This document shows positions 1 through 7,622 of a stretch of 64,000 nt of DNA, one piece after another. The translations under genes and the position numbers were made by a program. This DNA is from Prochlorococcus sp. AG-402-B19 (GTDB lineage: Bacteria; Cyanobacteriota; Cyanobacteriia; PCC-6307; Cyanobiaceae), in NCBI GenBank assembly GCA_003279615.1, contig QCHM01000007.1:1-64000 (forward strand). Direction: 5' to 3'. The notes below the pieces were generated by a model, which saw only the letters and a program-made list of their open reading frames with translations, searched no databases and had not been told where the DNA came from. The first letter of the stretch is position 1, and the number at the start of each line of letters is the position of its first letter.

Positions 1-71
1 TATGCACCAAATGCCGCAACAAAGCCAAGCATTGCTGCCCAACCATTAAACTTTTCTGCTTCAGGAGTCAT
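1..71 (-). CDS. High-light-inducible protein (Hli/Scp), partial at window edge
   Basis: One-helix relative of plant light-harvesting proteins; Hli proteins sit in the thylakoid membrane, bind chlorophyll and protect photosystem II during stress. The visible part begins MTPEAEKFNGWAAMLGFVAA, matching the Hli core ExxNGxxAMxGF with Trp in place of the frequent Arg after NG. The frame runs off the left edge, so the C terminus is missing. I chose the ATG at 69-71 because short marine Hli proteins commonly start at this MTPEAE sequence; the frame stays open to an ATG at 153-155, which would add an odd leucine-rich extension. Confidence 0.85.
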   Translation of the reverse strand, partial: MTPEAEKFNGWAAMLGFVAAFGA

Positions 72-259
72 AACAAAAGAATGAATTGCTTGTGTTAACA
101 AATGTAAACTAGTTATTAAAGAATTTAAAGGAAGCAATAGTACGGCTTGCCTCATCAGAGTGCTGATATGGAGTAATTAGATACATAAAGGCAAGTATTC
201 ATAGCCTTTTCTTGTATCCAAAAAATATTTAGTGTTCTAAATTTATTTTCGAAGACAAT

Positions 260-315
260 GCAACCCATCACCAAAGAGTGTGACACTAGCATCACACTCT
301 TTGGTGATGGGTTGC
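260..315. terminator. 24-bp perfect inverted repeat between genes
   Basis: Bases 260-283 pair perfectly with 292-315 around an 8-base loop. It lies downstream of the minus-strand gene at 331-603 and upstream of the Hli gene. There is no clear T tract on either side, so a rho-independent terminator is only one option; a processing site or a cruciform-forming element is also possible. The stem is G+C-richer than its surroundings. Confidence 0.6.
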
Positions 316-330
316 TGCAAGTAAATAATA

Positions 331-603
331 TTATTTATAAAAAAAGTCGATTTCTTTAGGTCTTAATCCATCCCATCCAGCTTTAATTAAACGGGAATTG
401 AGAGTATCTTGATCAAAATGCTTAGAGCCTGTTTTGACAATTCTATTACGCATTGATTTTTTGACTCCACTTCTTTTTCGAGAATTTTCTTTATCCATAA
501 CTTCTCTGTAAAGAATAAGCATTTGCGAAGGAATAGGACTTCCATCAAGATCTAATCCAGACTTAATAGCCTTATCAATTGCATCGGGGCCAGAAAATTC
601 CAT
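331..603 (-). CDS. Conserved hypothetical protein, 90 aa
   Basis: Soluble, charged protein with no signal peptide or membrane segment. It has a basic middle (SRKRSGVKKSMRNRIVKTGS) and an aromatic C terminus (GWDGLRPKEIDFFYK), which could suit nucleic-acid binding, but I do not recognise a domain. It starts at an ATG preceded by an A-rich stretch, is monocistronic, and is followed by the strong hairpin at 260-315. Confidence 0.6.
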   Translation of the reverse strand: MEFSGPDAIDKAIKSGLDLDGSPIPSQMLILYREVMDKENSRKRSGVKKSMRNRIVKTGSKHFDQDTLNSRLIKAGWDGLRPKEIDFFYK

Positions 604-676
604 ATTAAAAAAAACATATTAGGATTATTCTCCTACTGAATCGGCCTTGATCAAATTTTTCAGTAAAAAGTAAATT

Positions 677-1309
677 CTAACTTAACTTATATATGACTGA
701 AAGATTATTCGCTGGCATCGCAATTATTTTTTCTTGATTAAATCCATTTTTCAATGCAACTTCATCAACTCTGTCTAAATATCGAAGTCCCCATTTTGGG
801 TTTTGCATTCTAAGTGATTGATCAAAATTCACATTACTTTGAGAAGCTTGTGTGTCCCTTAGAAAAAAAGGTCCATAAATCAACAGAAAATGATTTTTGT
901 TTAAGTAAGTTTTAGATTCTTCAAAGAAAGCTTCAGTACAACTCCACGGTGTTATGTGAATCATATTTATGCAAACAATTCCTTTAATTAAAGATCTAAG
1001 TTGAGTCGTTATTGGCCAGGGTCTTTTTTCTACATCAATATCTAAAGGCTCAGGCATCTTCGAGGAAAGGTCATAATGAGTAATCCAAGAACTAATACTT
1101 TTTCTATGTACTTCTTCTGGATCACTGGTTTGCCAAATAATTGAGGGGAAAGACTTTTGAAAAAATACTCCATGTTCACCACTACCACTTGCTATTTCCA
1201 ACAACAAACCTTTACTAGGGATGTAATTACTCAAGACATTTGCAATTGAATCTCGATTCCTAATCGTTGCAGGGAAAGCAAGTCGTTCATTTAGATATGC
1301 ATCTTCCAC
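677..1309 (-). CDS. DUF938 family SAM-dependent methyltransferase
   Basis: Predicted class I methyltransferase, 210 aa, the usual size for DUF938. Diagnostic blocks are the N-terminal FPATIRNRDSI and the glycine-rich SAM-binding motif LLEIASGSGEHGVFF at about residues 36-50, followed by SDPEE. A C-terminal block (NPKWGLRYLDRVDEVALKNG) also fits. The substrate is unknown. The start is GTG at 1307-1309, which overlaps by one base the TAG stop of the zinc-ribbon gene upstream (sequence TAGTG), so the two are likely translated together. Confidence 0.85.
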   Translation of the reverse strand: MEDAYLNERLAFPATIRNRDSIANVLSNYIPSKGLLLEIASGSGEHGVFFQKSFPSIIWQTSDPEEVHRKSISSWITHYDLSSKMPEPLDIDVEKRPWPITTQLRSLIKGIVCINMIHITPWSCTEAFFEESKTYLNKNHFLLIYGPFFLRDTQASQSNVNFDQSLRMQNPKWGLRYLDRVDEVALKNGFNQEKIIAMPANNLSVIYKLS

Positions 1310-1572
1310 TATTTCTTAAAATGCAGATTTACTAAATTATCAGAATGGTTATCAAGATTTTCCTTAGTAAAATCCTTAATAACAAAAATAATCATTATTA
1401 ATAAGGGAGTTAGAAATGCAGAGGAAACTACTACGCCAATAATTCGTCTAGTATTAAATAAAGGTTTTTTCATCAAAGGGTCACCGCACTGCCCGCATAT
1501 CAAGACACCATCACTCCTGGTTTTATGAAATTGATAACGAGAAGAGCAGAAAGGGCAATAATATCGACTCAT
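1309..1572 (-). CDS. Zinc-ribbon membrane protein, 87 aa
   Basis: The N terminus carries two CxxC knuckles, YYCPFCSS at residues 5-12 and LICGQCGD at 24-31, typical of a zinc ribbon. A single hydrophobic helix follows (about residues 44-66) and then a short polar tail. It is the first gene of a two-gene operon with the DUF938 methyltransferase, overlapping it by one base. A membrane-anchored metal-binding role is suggested, but no function is known. Confidence 0.7.
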   Translation of the reverse strand: MSRYYCPFCSSRYQFHKTRSDGVLICGQCGDPLMKKPLFNTRRIIGVVVSSAFLTPLLIMIIFVIKDFTKENLDNHSDNLVNLHFKK

Positions 1573-1662
1573 TTCTGATCTTAAAAAAACAAAATTAATC
1601 TATATTAAATATACCTACCATTATAAAAAGCAAACTAAATTGAATAAATGTTGGACTGAAAG

Positions 1663-2349
1663 ATGATAGAAGAGAATGAAGGCTCAGTTCATCTTATAAG
1701 GAATCTTGAGAGAGTATCTCCACAAAATTCTATCTTTAATTACAAATCTGGAAGGAAAGCCTTCTTATCACTAGGACAAGGAAATATTCATGAATGGTTG
1801 GAGACACTTCTTCCGAATACGAGAATAATTATAGAACCAAAAATCATTGGTTTAGGCATTGGCATTCAATACATAAATGGGAAATTAAATAAAGCAATAA
1901 ATAAAAATAGTCATGACATAACTGATATGGTTCTTTCTCTAAAAAATATTCCTAAATGCATACCTGTTAAAAACAGAATAGAAATGCGAGGAGTTCTATA
2001 CGACTATCAAAATACATCAACTAAAAATGAAAAAACTGAATTTAAAGAAGTACAAAATTTCAAACCACAGTTAAAAAGACATAGATTCTGTGCTTTTCAA
2101 ATTTATCATTGCAATATTAATCATTTTCAATCACTTCAAGAATTAAAACATCTTAATTTTGAAATTCCTAAAACTCAATTTACAAACTTTATTTCAGATA
2201 TTGAAATCTATCGTCAATGTTGGAAAGAGGCGAAACTATTTAAAAGCTATCCAACAAGTGGAATAGTATTGAAAATCAATTCAAGAAAATTGCAAAAGTA
2301 TCTTGGAGAAAATAATCTATCAATACATTGGGCCTACTCCATAGATTAA
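1663..2349 (+). CDS. Degenerate LigA-like adenylation domain protein, 228 aa
   Basis: Resembles only the nucleotidyltransferase core of NAD-dependent DNA ligase (LigA, normally 650-700 aa). Visible parallels are GRKAFLSLGQGNIHEW (30-45) to the LigA block HxxPMLSLxNxF; EPKIIGLGIGIQY (58-70) to the active-site ExKxDG motif with Lys60 kept but the motif Asp replaced by Ile; EMRG (107-110) to motif III LEVRGE; SGIVLKIN (199-206) to motif IV DGVVxKV; and the end IHWAYSID to WAIAYKFP, which stops before the motif V lysine. Zinc finger, HhH and BRCT parts are absent. Probably not an active ligase; it may bind a nucleotide or nicked DNA. It overlaps the next small gene by one base. Confidence 0.7.
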   Translation: MIEENEGSVHLIRNLERVSPQNSIFNYKSGRKAFLSLGQGNIHEWLETLLPNTRIIIEPKIIGLGIGIQYINGKLNKAINKNSHDITDMVLSLKNIPKCIPVKNRIEMRGVLYDYQNTSTKNEKTEFKEVQNFKPQLKRHRFCAFQIYHCNINHFQSLQELKHLNFEIPKTQFTNFISDIEIYRQCWKEAKLFKSYPTSGIVLKINSRKLQKYLGENNLSIHWAYSID

Positions 2350-2495
2350 TGATTTTTTCTACAATCCAAAAAGCATCAGAAGTCATGGGGGGAGTAGACA
2401 TCCTTTCGCCAACAGGTTTGACCCTTCTAACCATAGGAATACTATTTACAGTAGGTATCCCATTAACGATGATTTTAAAAGGAAAGAAAGAATAA
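2349..2495 (+). CDS. Small single-helix membrane protein, 48 aa
   Basis: ATG at 2349-2351 overlaps the TAA of the LigA-like gene (TAATG), indicating coupling. The product has one clear membrane helix (TLLTIGILFTVGIPLTMIL) with a basic C-terminal end KGKKE, so the C terminus is likely cytosolic or stromal-side. It looks like a photosystem-type small subunit, but I cannot assign it to a known Psb or Pet protein. Confidence 0.65.
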   Translation: MIFSTIQKASEVMGGVDILSPTGLTLLTIGILFTVGIPLTMILKGKKE

Positions 2496-2608
2496 TTATT
2501 TTTCATTCGCTATTTAATCGAAAAATAAAATTGTGAGTAACTATACAAACAACTAAAAAATAGGGATTTATATTAAAATCGTACAAAGTAAATCTAATAA
2601 AAAAATAT

Positions 2609-3046
2609 ATGAATAAACTTATTCAAATATTAATTCCTAACTTCAACTATTTAATAAACTCTGTTCAACCTAGAAATTTTCGTTTCTTTTTGGTATTGCT
2701 ATCAGGAGTACTCTTACTACCATTGCAACAAGCCAGATCGGAAGATATTTTTCTTAAATGTATTGGTAAATATGAAATCAACAGAGGTGCTCTAATTAAA
2801 CCAGATTGGGAAACGAGTTATCTAACAATTAATCTGGATGGATTAAAATCTACAATTGACAGTAAAGGAATAAAAAAAGAAGGAAGAACTTTGATTAGAG
2901 GTGATTCCTACACCATTACACACAGAGAGAATAAAAATAGAGTTAAAACTATCTACAAAATAAATGGAACTCACGGCACATACTCAGTTAAATCCCCTCA
3001 AAGGAATAGGACTTTGATAGGTATTTGTCAGAAAGGAAGAGGTTAA
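2609..3046 (+). CDS. Secreted or periplasmic hypothetical protein
   Basis: A hydrophobic segment FFLVLLSGVLLLPLQQARS followed by EDIF looks like a signal peptide with cleavage after Ser, though it begins unusually far in (residue 26); a later start is possible. The mature part has two cysteines (KCIGKY, GICQKG) that could form a disulfide, and beta-rich alternation. It is monocistronic. No family recognised. Confidence 0.6.
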   Translation: MNKLIQILIPNFNYLINSVQPRNFRFFLVLLSGVLLLPLQQARSEDIFLKCIGKYEINRGALIKPDWETSYLTINLDGLKSTIDSKGIKKEGRTLIRGDSYTITHRENKNRVKTIYKINGTHGTYSVKSPQRNRTLIGICQKGRG

Positions 3047-3106
3047 GAAGATTGATATACCAAATATAAAAATTATGCTTCAAGTATTTTCTAAATCGAT
3101 TATTTA

Positions 3107-3238
3107 TCACTTATTTTTTTTATCAAGGCCTTGAGCACTGCGGTTTCTAGCAATACCTCCTACGCCAAGTACTAAAAATATTATGTAGAGGAGTAAAGTA
3201 GAAATAATGGTAATAATTGCAATAGTGGCAAAATTCAT
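3107..3238 (-). CDS. Small membrane protein, 43 aa
   Basis: ORF begins MNFATIAIITIISTLLLYII and continues with a hydrophobic stretch into a polar basic tail (ARNRSAQGLDKKNK). One transmembrane helix with a positive C-terminal flank. Frame, start and stop are clean, and the amino-acid pattern is that of small thylakoid or plasma-membrane peptides in this clade. Convergent with the secreted protein gene to its left. Confidence 0.6.
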   Translation of the reverse strand: MNFATIAIITIISTLLLYIIFLVLGVGGIARNRSAQGLDKKNK

Positions 3239-3290
3239 TAAACAATATTGATTTGAATTGGACCCTTAATCTAACAAGTAATACAACCAC

Positions 3291-3377
3291 TCAGGTAAAA
3301 ATAACAGTAAAACCACTGATTAATATAGCAAAGGTAATAATGAAAAAAGGTAGAATCTGAATTTGACTTTTCTCCAT
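3291..3377 (-). CDS. Possible 28-aa membrane peptide
   Basis: A short frame starting MEKSQIQILPFFIITFAILI, ending at TGA 3291-3293. It is one hydrophobic helix with a short polar N terminus. Placed just upstream of the 43-aa membrane protein on the same strand, so the two could form an operon. Too short for strong support. Confidence 0.4.
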   Translation of the reverse strand: MEKSQIQILPFFIITFAILISGFTVIFT

Positions 3378-3560
3378 AATCGCAATGTTTTTTTTACAAC
3401 TTAATAAATTAAAAGATAAGACGAGATGAATAACTGAGCAAAAACATTAGTAATATCCGACCTACCGTAAATCTTATAAACAAAAGGTCTTAGTGACGAA
3501 GACTTTAAGTAAAAAAATAAGTAGCTAGAATTTAAAAACTGCCATAAATCCTAAGTTAAC

Positions 3561-3851
3561 ATGTGGGTAAACATAGATCTTTGCTTGGTACCAATAGGGG
3601 TAGGCGTCTCATTGTCTCCATACATAAAGGCATGCTTATCAATTATTGAGGACCATAAGCTTGAATATGAACTAGGTCCAAATGGAACTGCAATTGAAGG
3701 AGAGTGGGATCAAGTTTTTGAATGCGTAAAAAATTGCCATGAAGTAGTTCATAGCAAAGGTGCTCCTCGTGTTTATACAACCTTAAAAGTCAATACACGT
3801 ATAGATAAGAAACAATTCCTTAAAGATAAAGTAAAAAGCGTAAGAGGCTGA
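3561..3851 (+). CDS. Thiamine-binding protein, MTH1187/YkoF-like family
   Basis: 96-aa ferredoxin-fold protein of the DUF77/MTH1187 family; characterised members bind thiamine or related pyrimidines, and tetramers are typical. The start WVNIDLCLVPIGVGVSLSPY, the central LEYELGPNGTAIEGEW and the end GAPRVYTTLKVNTR match the family over its full length. Start ATG gives the canonical N terminus. Likely cytosolic. No thiamine-biosynthesis gene or riboswitch is visible nearby, so the ligand here is inferred. Confidence 0.9.
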   Translation: MWVNIDLCLVPIGVGVSLSPYIKACLSIIEDHKLEYELGPNGTAIEGEWDQVFECVKNCHEVVHSKGAPRVYTTLKVNTRIDKKQFLKDKVKSVRG

Positions 3852-3976
3852 TAGCAAAAGAATTTAAAAGCATTGAGAACAATTTTAAAACATAAAACAA
3901 AAGAAAGAGATCCAAACAATTACCCATGCATACTTAGATAAGTACTGATATAAAGGGAATAGCAGCATAGTAATTA

Positions 3977-4078
3977 ATGACTATCTTTGCTCGTCTAAGT
4001 AGATCAGAAGTTCTTCACGGAAGAGCAGCTATGTTTATCGTTGCTATCTGGTTATTCACAAACTATCTAATTCATTAA
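3977..4078 (+). CDS. Hli-like one-helix protein, 33 aa
   Basis: The peptide reads MTIFARLSRSEVLHGRAAMF followed by a hydrophobic helix. The segment EVLHGRAAMF matches the chlorophyll-binding LHC/Hli signature ExxNGRxAM with His in place of Asn. That position ligates chlorophyll in LHC proteins, so binding is plausible. It is followed two bases later by the gene at 4081. Confidence 0.75.
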   Translation: MTIFARLSRSEVLHGRAAMFIVAIWLFTNYLIH

Positions 4079-4080
4079 GA

Positions 4081-4215
4081 ATGGCTAACCCTATTAAAAC
4101 TTGGTTTTTTGAATTAATAGAAGATGCGATAGGCACTAAAGCCATGAAGCAATTTAATAAAGAAGAAGATGAAAAAATGAATACAAGCTCAAATAACAAG
4201 CGGAAACAAGATTAG
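4081..4215 (+). CDS. Small soluble protein, 44 aa
   Basis: Starts MANPIKTWFFELIEDAIGTK and ends in a highly charged tail. It begins two bases after the stop of the Hli-like gene, so the two are likely an operon. An amphipathic N-terminal helix could associate with membrane. Function unknown. Confidence 0.65.
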   Translation: MANPIKTWFFELIEDAIGTKAMKQFNKEEDEKMNTSSNNKRKQD

Positions 4216-4251
4216 AAGTGAAAACACCTCAATATTCAGCTAACCACATCA

Positions 4252-4458
4252 TTAATCCCATTCTGCTGCAACTGCTCTTAACCCACTAGCAATGATCTCG
4301 TTTGGGCAATTAGTATCTTCTTTTAAGGCCTTGGCCGCAAGATGAACGTTCTCCCAAAATTCGGAAACTGCTCCTGCTTTTTGATCATCAGAGAATTTAA
4401 ATTCCTCAAAAGCTTTTGGCATTTTTCTATTTTTTTTAAGTTCTAGCAAATAATTCAC
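4252..4458 (-). CDS. Small CPxxxI-family protein, 68 aa
   Basis: Belongs to a small-protein family repeated in the window (also 19925, 20089, 51213, 52031), recognised by a helix, a Cys-Pro pair and a final helix: here NCPNEIIASGLRAVAAEW. It overlaps the upstream membrane-protein gene by four bases (ATGA), indicating translational coupling. Function unknown. Confidence 0.65.
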   Translation of the reverse strand: MNYLLELKKNRKMPKAFEEFKFSDDQKAGAVSEFWENVHLAAKALKEDTNCPNEIIASGLRAVAAEWD

Positions 4459-4640
4459 TCATCAACTTTTACTTTCACAGCTTCAATGAAATTATCATTT
4501 GTGTTGTCTAAAAATAGCTTTCTGGTTATAAAGACAACCAAGGTGATTAAAAATATAAAACCAACACTTTGAATTAGATCTATATAGGTTGCCAATAAAT
4601 GATTCATTAGAAAATTGTTTTTTTTAAATGTAGAGGACAA
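4455..4640 (-). CDS. Small membrane protein, 61 aa
   Basis: One membrane helix (YIDLIQSVGFIFLITLVVFI) followed by a polar tail. It is translated just before, and overlaps by four bases, the CPxxxI-family gene at 4252. The start could also be the internal Met at residue 12. Confidence 0.6.
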   Translation of the reverse strand: MSSTFKKNNFLMNHLLATYIDLIQSVGFIFLITLVVFITRKLFLDNTNDNFIEAVKVKVDE

Positions 4641-4685
4641 TAATCAAATTTCATCGATAACAATAGAAACGAAATAATTGCAAAA

Positions 4686-4826
4686 TTAATAATTTATTGA
4701 AGTTAAGTAACTATCACTCATTAAAGTAACTTTACCTAAATCAAAAACACTATCCAAATTGGATAGCAACTCTTTTAATTCTTCACCACTGATTCTTTTG
4801 ATTTCTTGATAGGTTTCCTTAGACAT
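4686..4826 (-). CDS. Hypothetical protein, 46 aa
   Basis: Frame from ATG 4824-4826 reads MSKETYQEIKRISGEELKEL and continues with a charged helix and DSVFDLGKVTL. Its balanced charged composition supports real coding over the competing hydrophobic frame at 4775-5002. No known domain. Confidence 0.55.
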   Translation of the reverse strand: MSKETYQEIKRISGEELKELLSNLDSVFDLGKVTLMSDSYLTSINY

Positions 4827-4964
4827 CGGAAAAATAAAATACGCTGCAAAGTTAACCAGTCATAATGAGCCTTAGAGACCGTAAAGACCGATAGGAGTAA
4901 TTGCCTTTCGGTAATCTTCAATAAAAAAACAATGCTAAGAATAAGATTGCCTACATAAAAATTC

Positions 4965-5189
4965 CTAATCAATACAACAAACAAAATAACAATATCTATC
5001 ATGAATAGATGTTAAGTAATTATTCCTACACGGCTGATAGTGGTTTGTTCTTATATTTTTTGAACTTCTCAGGACAACCTTCTTTTTATACTGAGCTTTA
5101 GAAGGTTGTTTCTTTGAATTAGAAACGTCAGTGCTCCTCCCCAGAAGCCAACCAATTATCGCCCTGGTAATTGATTGCCTGACGTACAT
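4965..5189 (-). CDS. Hypothetical basic protein, 74 aa
   Basis: N terminus MYVRQSITRAIIGWLLGRST resembles a short amphipathic helix, followed by a lysine-rich segment (KKQPSKAQYKKKVVLRSSKN). The C-terminal part has an unusual Cys/Tyr/His content and may be out of frame or degraded. Weakly supported. Confidence 0.4.
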   Translation of the reverse strand: MYVRQSITRAIIGWLLGRSTDVSNSKKQPSKAQYKKKVVLRSSKNIRTNHYQPCRNNYLTSIHDRYCYFVCCID

Positions 5190-5286
5190 TAATCTTAAAA
5201 TTTCCTTTTCTTCATTACCTTTGTAGGACCGTACGCACTGGTTAGGAAAACCGTAGAAACTATCACACTCATTTAATTAGACATTT

Positions 5287-5316
5287 AAAAAGGGCCTCAA
5301 GGGGCCCTTTTCCTTT
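5287..5316 (+). terminator. Rho-independent terminator
   Basis: A 9-bp stem (5288-5296 with 5303-5311, AAAAGGGCC against GGCCCTTTT) with a 6-base loop and a pyrimidine-rich tail. No plus-strand gene is visible immediately upstream, so it may end an unannotated small RNA or serve the minus strand, where it also has T residues after the stem. Confidence 0.65.
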
Positions 5317-5317
5317 A

Positions 5318-5620
5318 CCGATTCTTTTTGGAAGCTTCTGCATTTGGCAGCCTGGGGCCAAGTGTCTAGTTGTAAGGCTTTTTACTCCGTTAGGGCACCT
5401 AAACGATGCAGAGGAGTTTCGACTGAATTGACGCACCTATATCATTGATCCTTGTCGCATCAGACGAATAGCCTACTTATTCATTGAGAATGTTGGAGCA
5501 GGAACCAGAATTCAGTTCGCTTCTCTTAAATACTCAGGTGGAGTGTCGACCATCAATGGTGCCTCTGAACTCAACAAACGTATCTTTGCTCTATACGCAG
5601 CTCAACGCAATCAGCCTTAA
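5318..5620 (+). pseudogene. Decayed protein gene with in-frame TGA
   Basis: One frame from 5318 to the TAA at 5618-5620 is broken only by TGA at 5429-5431. The last part looks like well-behaved protein (YLFIENVGAGTRIQFASLKY, then GGVSTINGASELNKRIFALY), and G+C is higher than in the flanks. No plausible start codon exists for the downstream half. I could not place the family; a phycobilisome-linker relative was considered but its motifs are absent. Confidence 0.4.
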
Positions 5621-5700
5621 TGCCCATTGCATTTCCACTACACCTGGACAAAAATAGTAAGTTTGGGGTCTAGCTAGGATCTAATCAATAAATCAAAAAC

Positions 5701-5895
5701 ATGAATCAGTCTCCAGAGAAAGAGAAGGGAATGAGCTTTATTAAAAAAGCTGGTAAATGGGCTCCATTAATTGGAGGAGCATGGATTGTTCTGAATATTG
5801 TTGTTCCGTTAGCTCTACTTCGTATTCCAGCAGTCCAAAAATACTTAGTATTACTGGAGGACAAACTCCCTTTTCATTTTCCAGGTATTGGTTAG
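5701..5895 (+). CDS. Small membrane protein, 64 aa
   Basis: Polar N terminus, then one helix (WAPLIGGAWIVLNIVVPLAL) and an amphipathic C-terminal segment. The next gene starts directly after its TAG at 5893-5895, so they form an operon. Unknown function. Confidence 0.65.
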   Translation: MNQSPEKEKGMSFIKKAGKWAPLIGGAWIVLNIVVPLALLRIPAVQKYLVLLEDKLPFHFPGIG

Positions 5896-6072
5896 ATGGC
5901 AACAGAGATTATTTGTTTTTTCTTGCTTGGTATTGCAGCACTGCTTCTAAATGCTGGACTCGACGCTCAAGTTCTTCCACTCTTTTGGCTAATTCTTCCA
6001 TTAGTAATCAAATTAAGTTTCGACAATATAACCAGAAAGAAAGTACTTCTAATCAACAAAAAAACGAAATAA
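5896..6072 (+). CDS. Small two-helix membrane protein, 58 aa
   Basis: ATG 5896-5898 abuts the previous stop with zero spacing. Sequence starts MATEIICFFLLGIAALLLNA, has a second hydrophobic stretch (VLPLFWLILPLVI) and a lysine-rich end. The frame fits better than the overlapping serine-rich frame at 5757-6095. Confidence 0.6.
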   Translation: MATEIICFFLLGIAALLLNAGLDAQVLPLFWLILPLVIKLSFDNITRKKVLLINKKTK

Positions 6073-6123
6073 GGGTTAAGGTCTTGAAAAATTAGCCGAA
6101 AAGCTTTGAACGAGTTACAAGCA

Positions 6124-6240
6124 ATGACGCTATCAGGAGCATTAGCTGTATTTGCTATTATCTGGCTATTTTTTGGTTTTGGGGATGACGATGATAATGG
6201 AGGCGGGATGATGAGACCTGTCAGACAAAATACAGATTAA
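6124..6240 (+). CDS. Small membrane protein with acidic patch, 38 aa
   Basis: Reads MTLSGALAVFAIIWLFFGFG and then DDDDNGGGMMRPVRQ. A single helix followed by four aspartates is distinctive and could bind a cation. Upstream in-frame codons could provide an earlier TTG start. Unknown family. Confidence 0.55.
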   Translation: MTLSGALAVFAIIWLFFGFGDDDDNGGGMMRPVRQNTD

Positions 6241-6367
6241 AATCAGTTTCCAATAAGAAAGAAAAAACCCCAATCTTAAGAAGACAATCGTAAAGGTATT
6301 TTTACAAGTCTTAAAGCTAATCAAGCTTCTGATCAAGCATTAGCCTAAGTAATGAGAGCATGTGTAT

Positions 6368-6613
6368 ATGAAAAATTTTCTCATCAAATTAGTTTTATTC
6401 GTATTCATTGTTTTCTCTGGACTTAATAGTGCTGAGGCTGTAATACAAGGCTGGGTTCCACCAGAGGATTACGGAGAAGGTGACTTATATGAAATGGGAA
6501 TGGAATCCGAAGAGAAAGCTGTAGGGAAGGAGTCTCAAAGTGAAGAGTTGAGTATGGAGGATATTTTTGGGGATGAACAAGTTTTTCCTTTTCCACCTGG
6601 TCTAGGCAATTAA
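6368..6613 (+). CDS. Secreted acidic protein with DIFGxxQxFPF motif
   Basis: ATG at 6368 is preferred to GTG 6362 because it gives a clean signal peptide (MKNFLIKLVLFVFIVFSG...AEA). The mature protein is short and acidic and ends MEDIFGDEQVFPFPPGLGN, a motif shared in weaker form with the secreted proteins at 9748 and 61342. Likely periplasmic or lumenal; function unknown. Confidence 0.7.
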   Translation: MKNFLIKLVLFVFIVFSGLNSAEAVIQGWVPPEDYGEGDLYEMGMESEEKAVGKESQSEELSMEDIFGDEQVFPFPPGLGN

Positions 6614-6683
6614 TCAAAAGGCAAACATTCGCTTTAGTAAAGTAAATGCATATAACTATCTAACTTTTAAGTTTGTTGGACAA

Positions 6684-7094
6684 ATGGCAGCAATAAAAAA
6701 AGACTCAGAGCCTCTAGATAACTTATCCAGTCAAGAGATAGAGGATATTGTCAGATCAAACGAAATCTTGGATCAAGAAAATGAAAGACTAATCAAAGAA
6801 GAGGAAATAGAGGCACAAAGATTCTCAAAGACAAAATCTACAAAAAGATTGCTTAGACGATTAAGAAGATCTCCACTTGAAGTGATAAATCGATCACTAT
6901 TTTTTGTATTCATTGGTAGTTTTATATTCTCCTTTGTCTCTGTTTACTCAATCAATAAATTATGGTTTATCTTTTATGTCATCAGTGCCTTCTCATGTGT
7001 GTTATACACTCCAAATAGACAAGCTCTCAAGGAACTAATTGCAGCATGGCCTAATATCGAAGATCTTTTAAAAAAAAGAAGTCAATGGAAATAA
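6684..7094 (+). CDS. Two-helix membrane protein with coiled-coil N terminus
   Basis: 136 aa. Residues 1-65 are charged and helix-forming (QEIEDIVRSNEILDQENERL), then two membrane helices (about 70-90 and 92-108), then an amphipathic tail. The topology resembles CAAD-type thylakoid proteins of cyanobacteria, which have an N-terminal acidic region and two helices, but I cannot confirm membership. Confidence 0.65.
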   Translation: MAAIKKDSEPLDNLSSQEIEDIVRSNEILDQENERLIKEEEIEAQRFSKTKSTKRLLRRLRRSPLEVINRSLFFVFIGSFIFSFVSVYSINKLWFIFYVISAFSCVLYTPNRQALKELIAAWPNIEDLLKKRSQWK

Positions 7095-7181
7095 ATTATT
7101 GAGACTTATAGGCCATTGATTTGAAAAATATTTTTTGAGGTAAGTCTGATCTATCCTAAATTCATAATTAATTAAAAGATA

Positions 7182-7523
7182 ATGGATAAGAAAGGAGCCA
7201 AAGGGTACTGGATCTCAACTTCAAAGGTTATTAATCAAGAATTATTTGATGAATATGTCGAAAAAGTTGGGCCATGGCTCAAAGAAAATGGTGGCAAGGT
7301 ATTTGCGAAAGATACAGACCCAATAGGAAAAGAAAAAACTGAAGATTCAAATCTAGCCGTCATTTGTGAATTTCCATCTATGCGAATAGCAGTGGAAGCT
7401 TATGAATCCAATGAATATCAAGAGCTTTCAAAGCTACGTAAAGCAGCCACTGTGAATGCAACGTTTACAATTATGGAGGGAATGGACGAGGCGACAAAAC
7501 TTAGAAGAGCAATGGGAATGTAG
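7182..7523 (+). CDS. DUF1330 domain protein
   Basis: 113-aa dimeric alpha-beta barrel fold protein. The opening AKGYWISTSKVINQELFDEY, GGKVFAKDTDP and the central FPSMRIAVEAYESNEYQEL are characteristic of DUF1330. Members are cytosolic and of unknown biochemical role. Monocistronic, 96 bases before the LOG-family gene. Confidence 0.85.
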   Translation: MDKKGAKGYWISTSKVINQELFDEYVEKVGPWLKENGGKVFAKDTDPIGKEKTEDSNLAVICEFPSMRIAVEAYESNEYQELSKLRKAATVNATFTIMEGMDEATKLRRAMGM

Positions 7524-7622
7524 ATAATGGCATCAGCCATTTCACCATTCATTTCACATGGATGGAAGAATTGTTTTAATTCCTTACCGCATTAAAACTA
7601 AAACTCAAGGAGGCATATTTTG

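Noticed and set aside
4775..5002. Hydrophobic minus frame
   Set aside because: Overlaps the better-supported 4686 gene and has no consistent helix pattern at its C-terminal end.
5318..5620. tmRNA or phycobilisome linker
   Set aside because: Neither the tmRNA tag and pairing regions nor linker motifs could be found.
5757..6095. Serine-rich plus frame
   Set aside because: Shadow of the two overlapping membrane-protein genes 5701 and 5896, which abut exactly.
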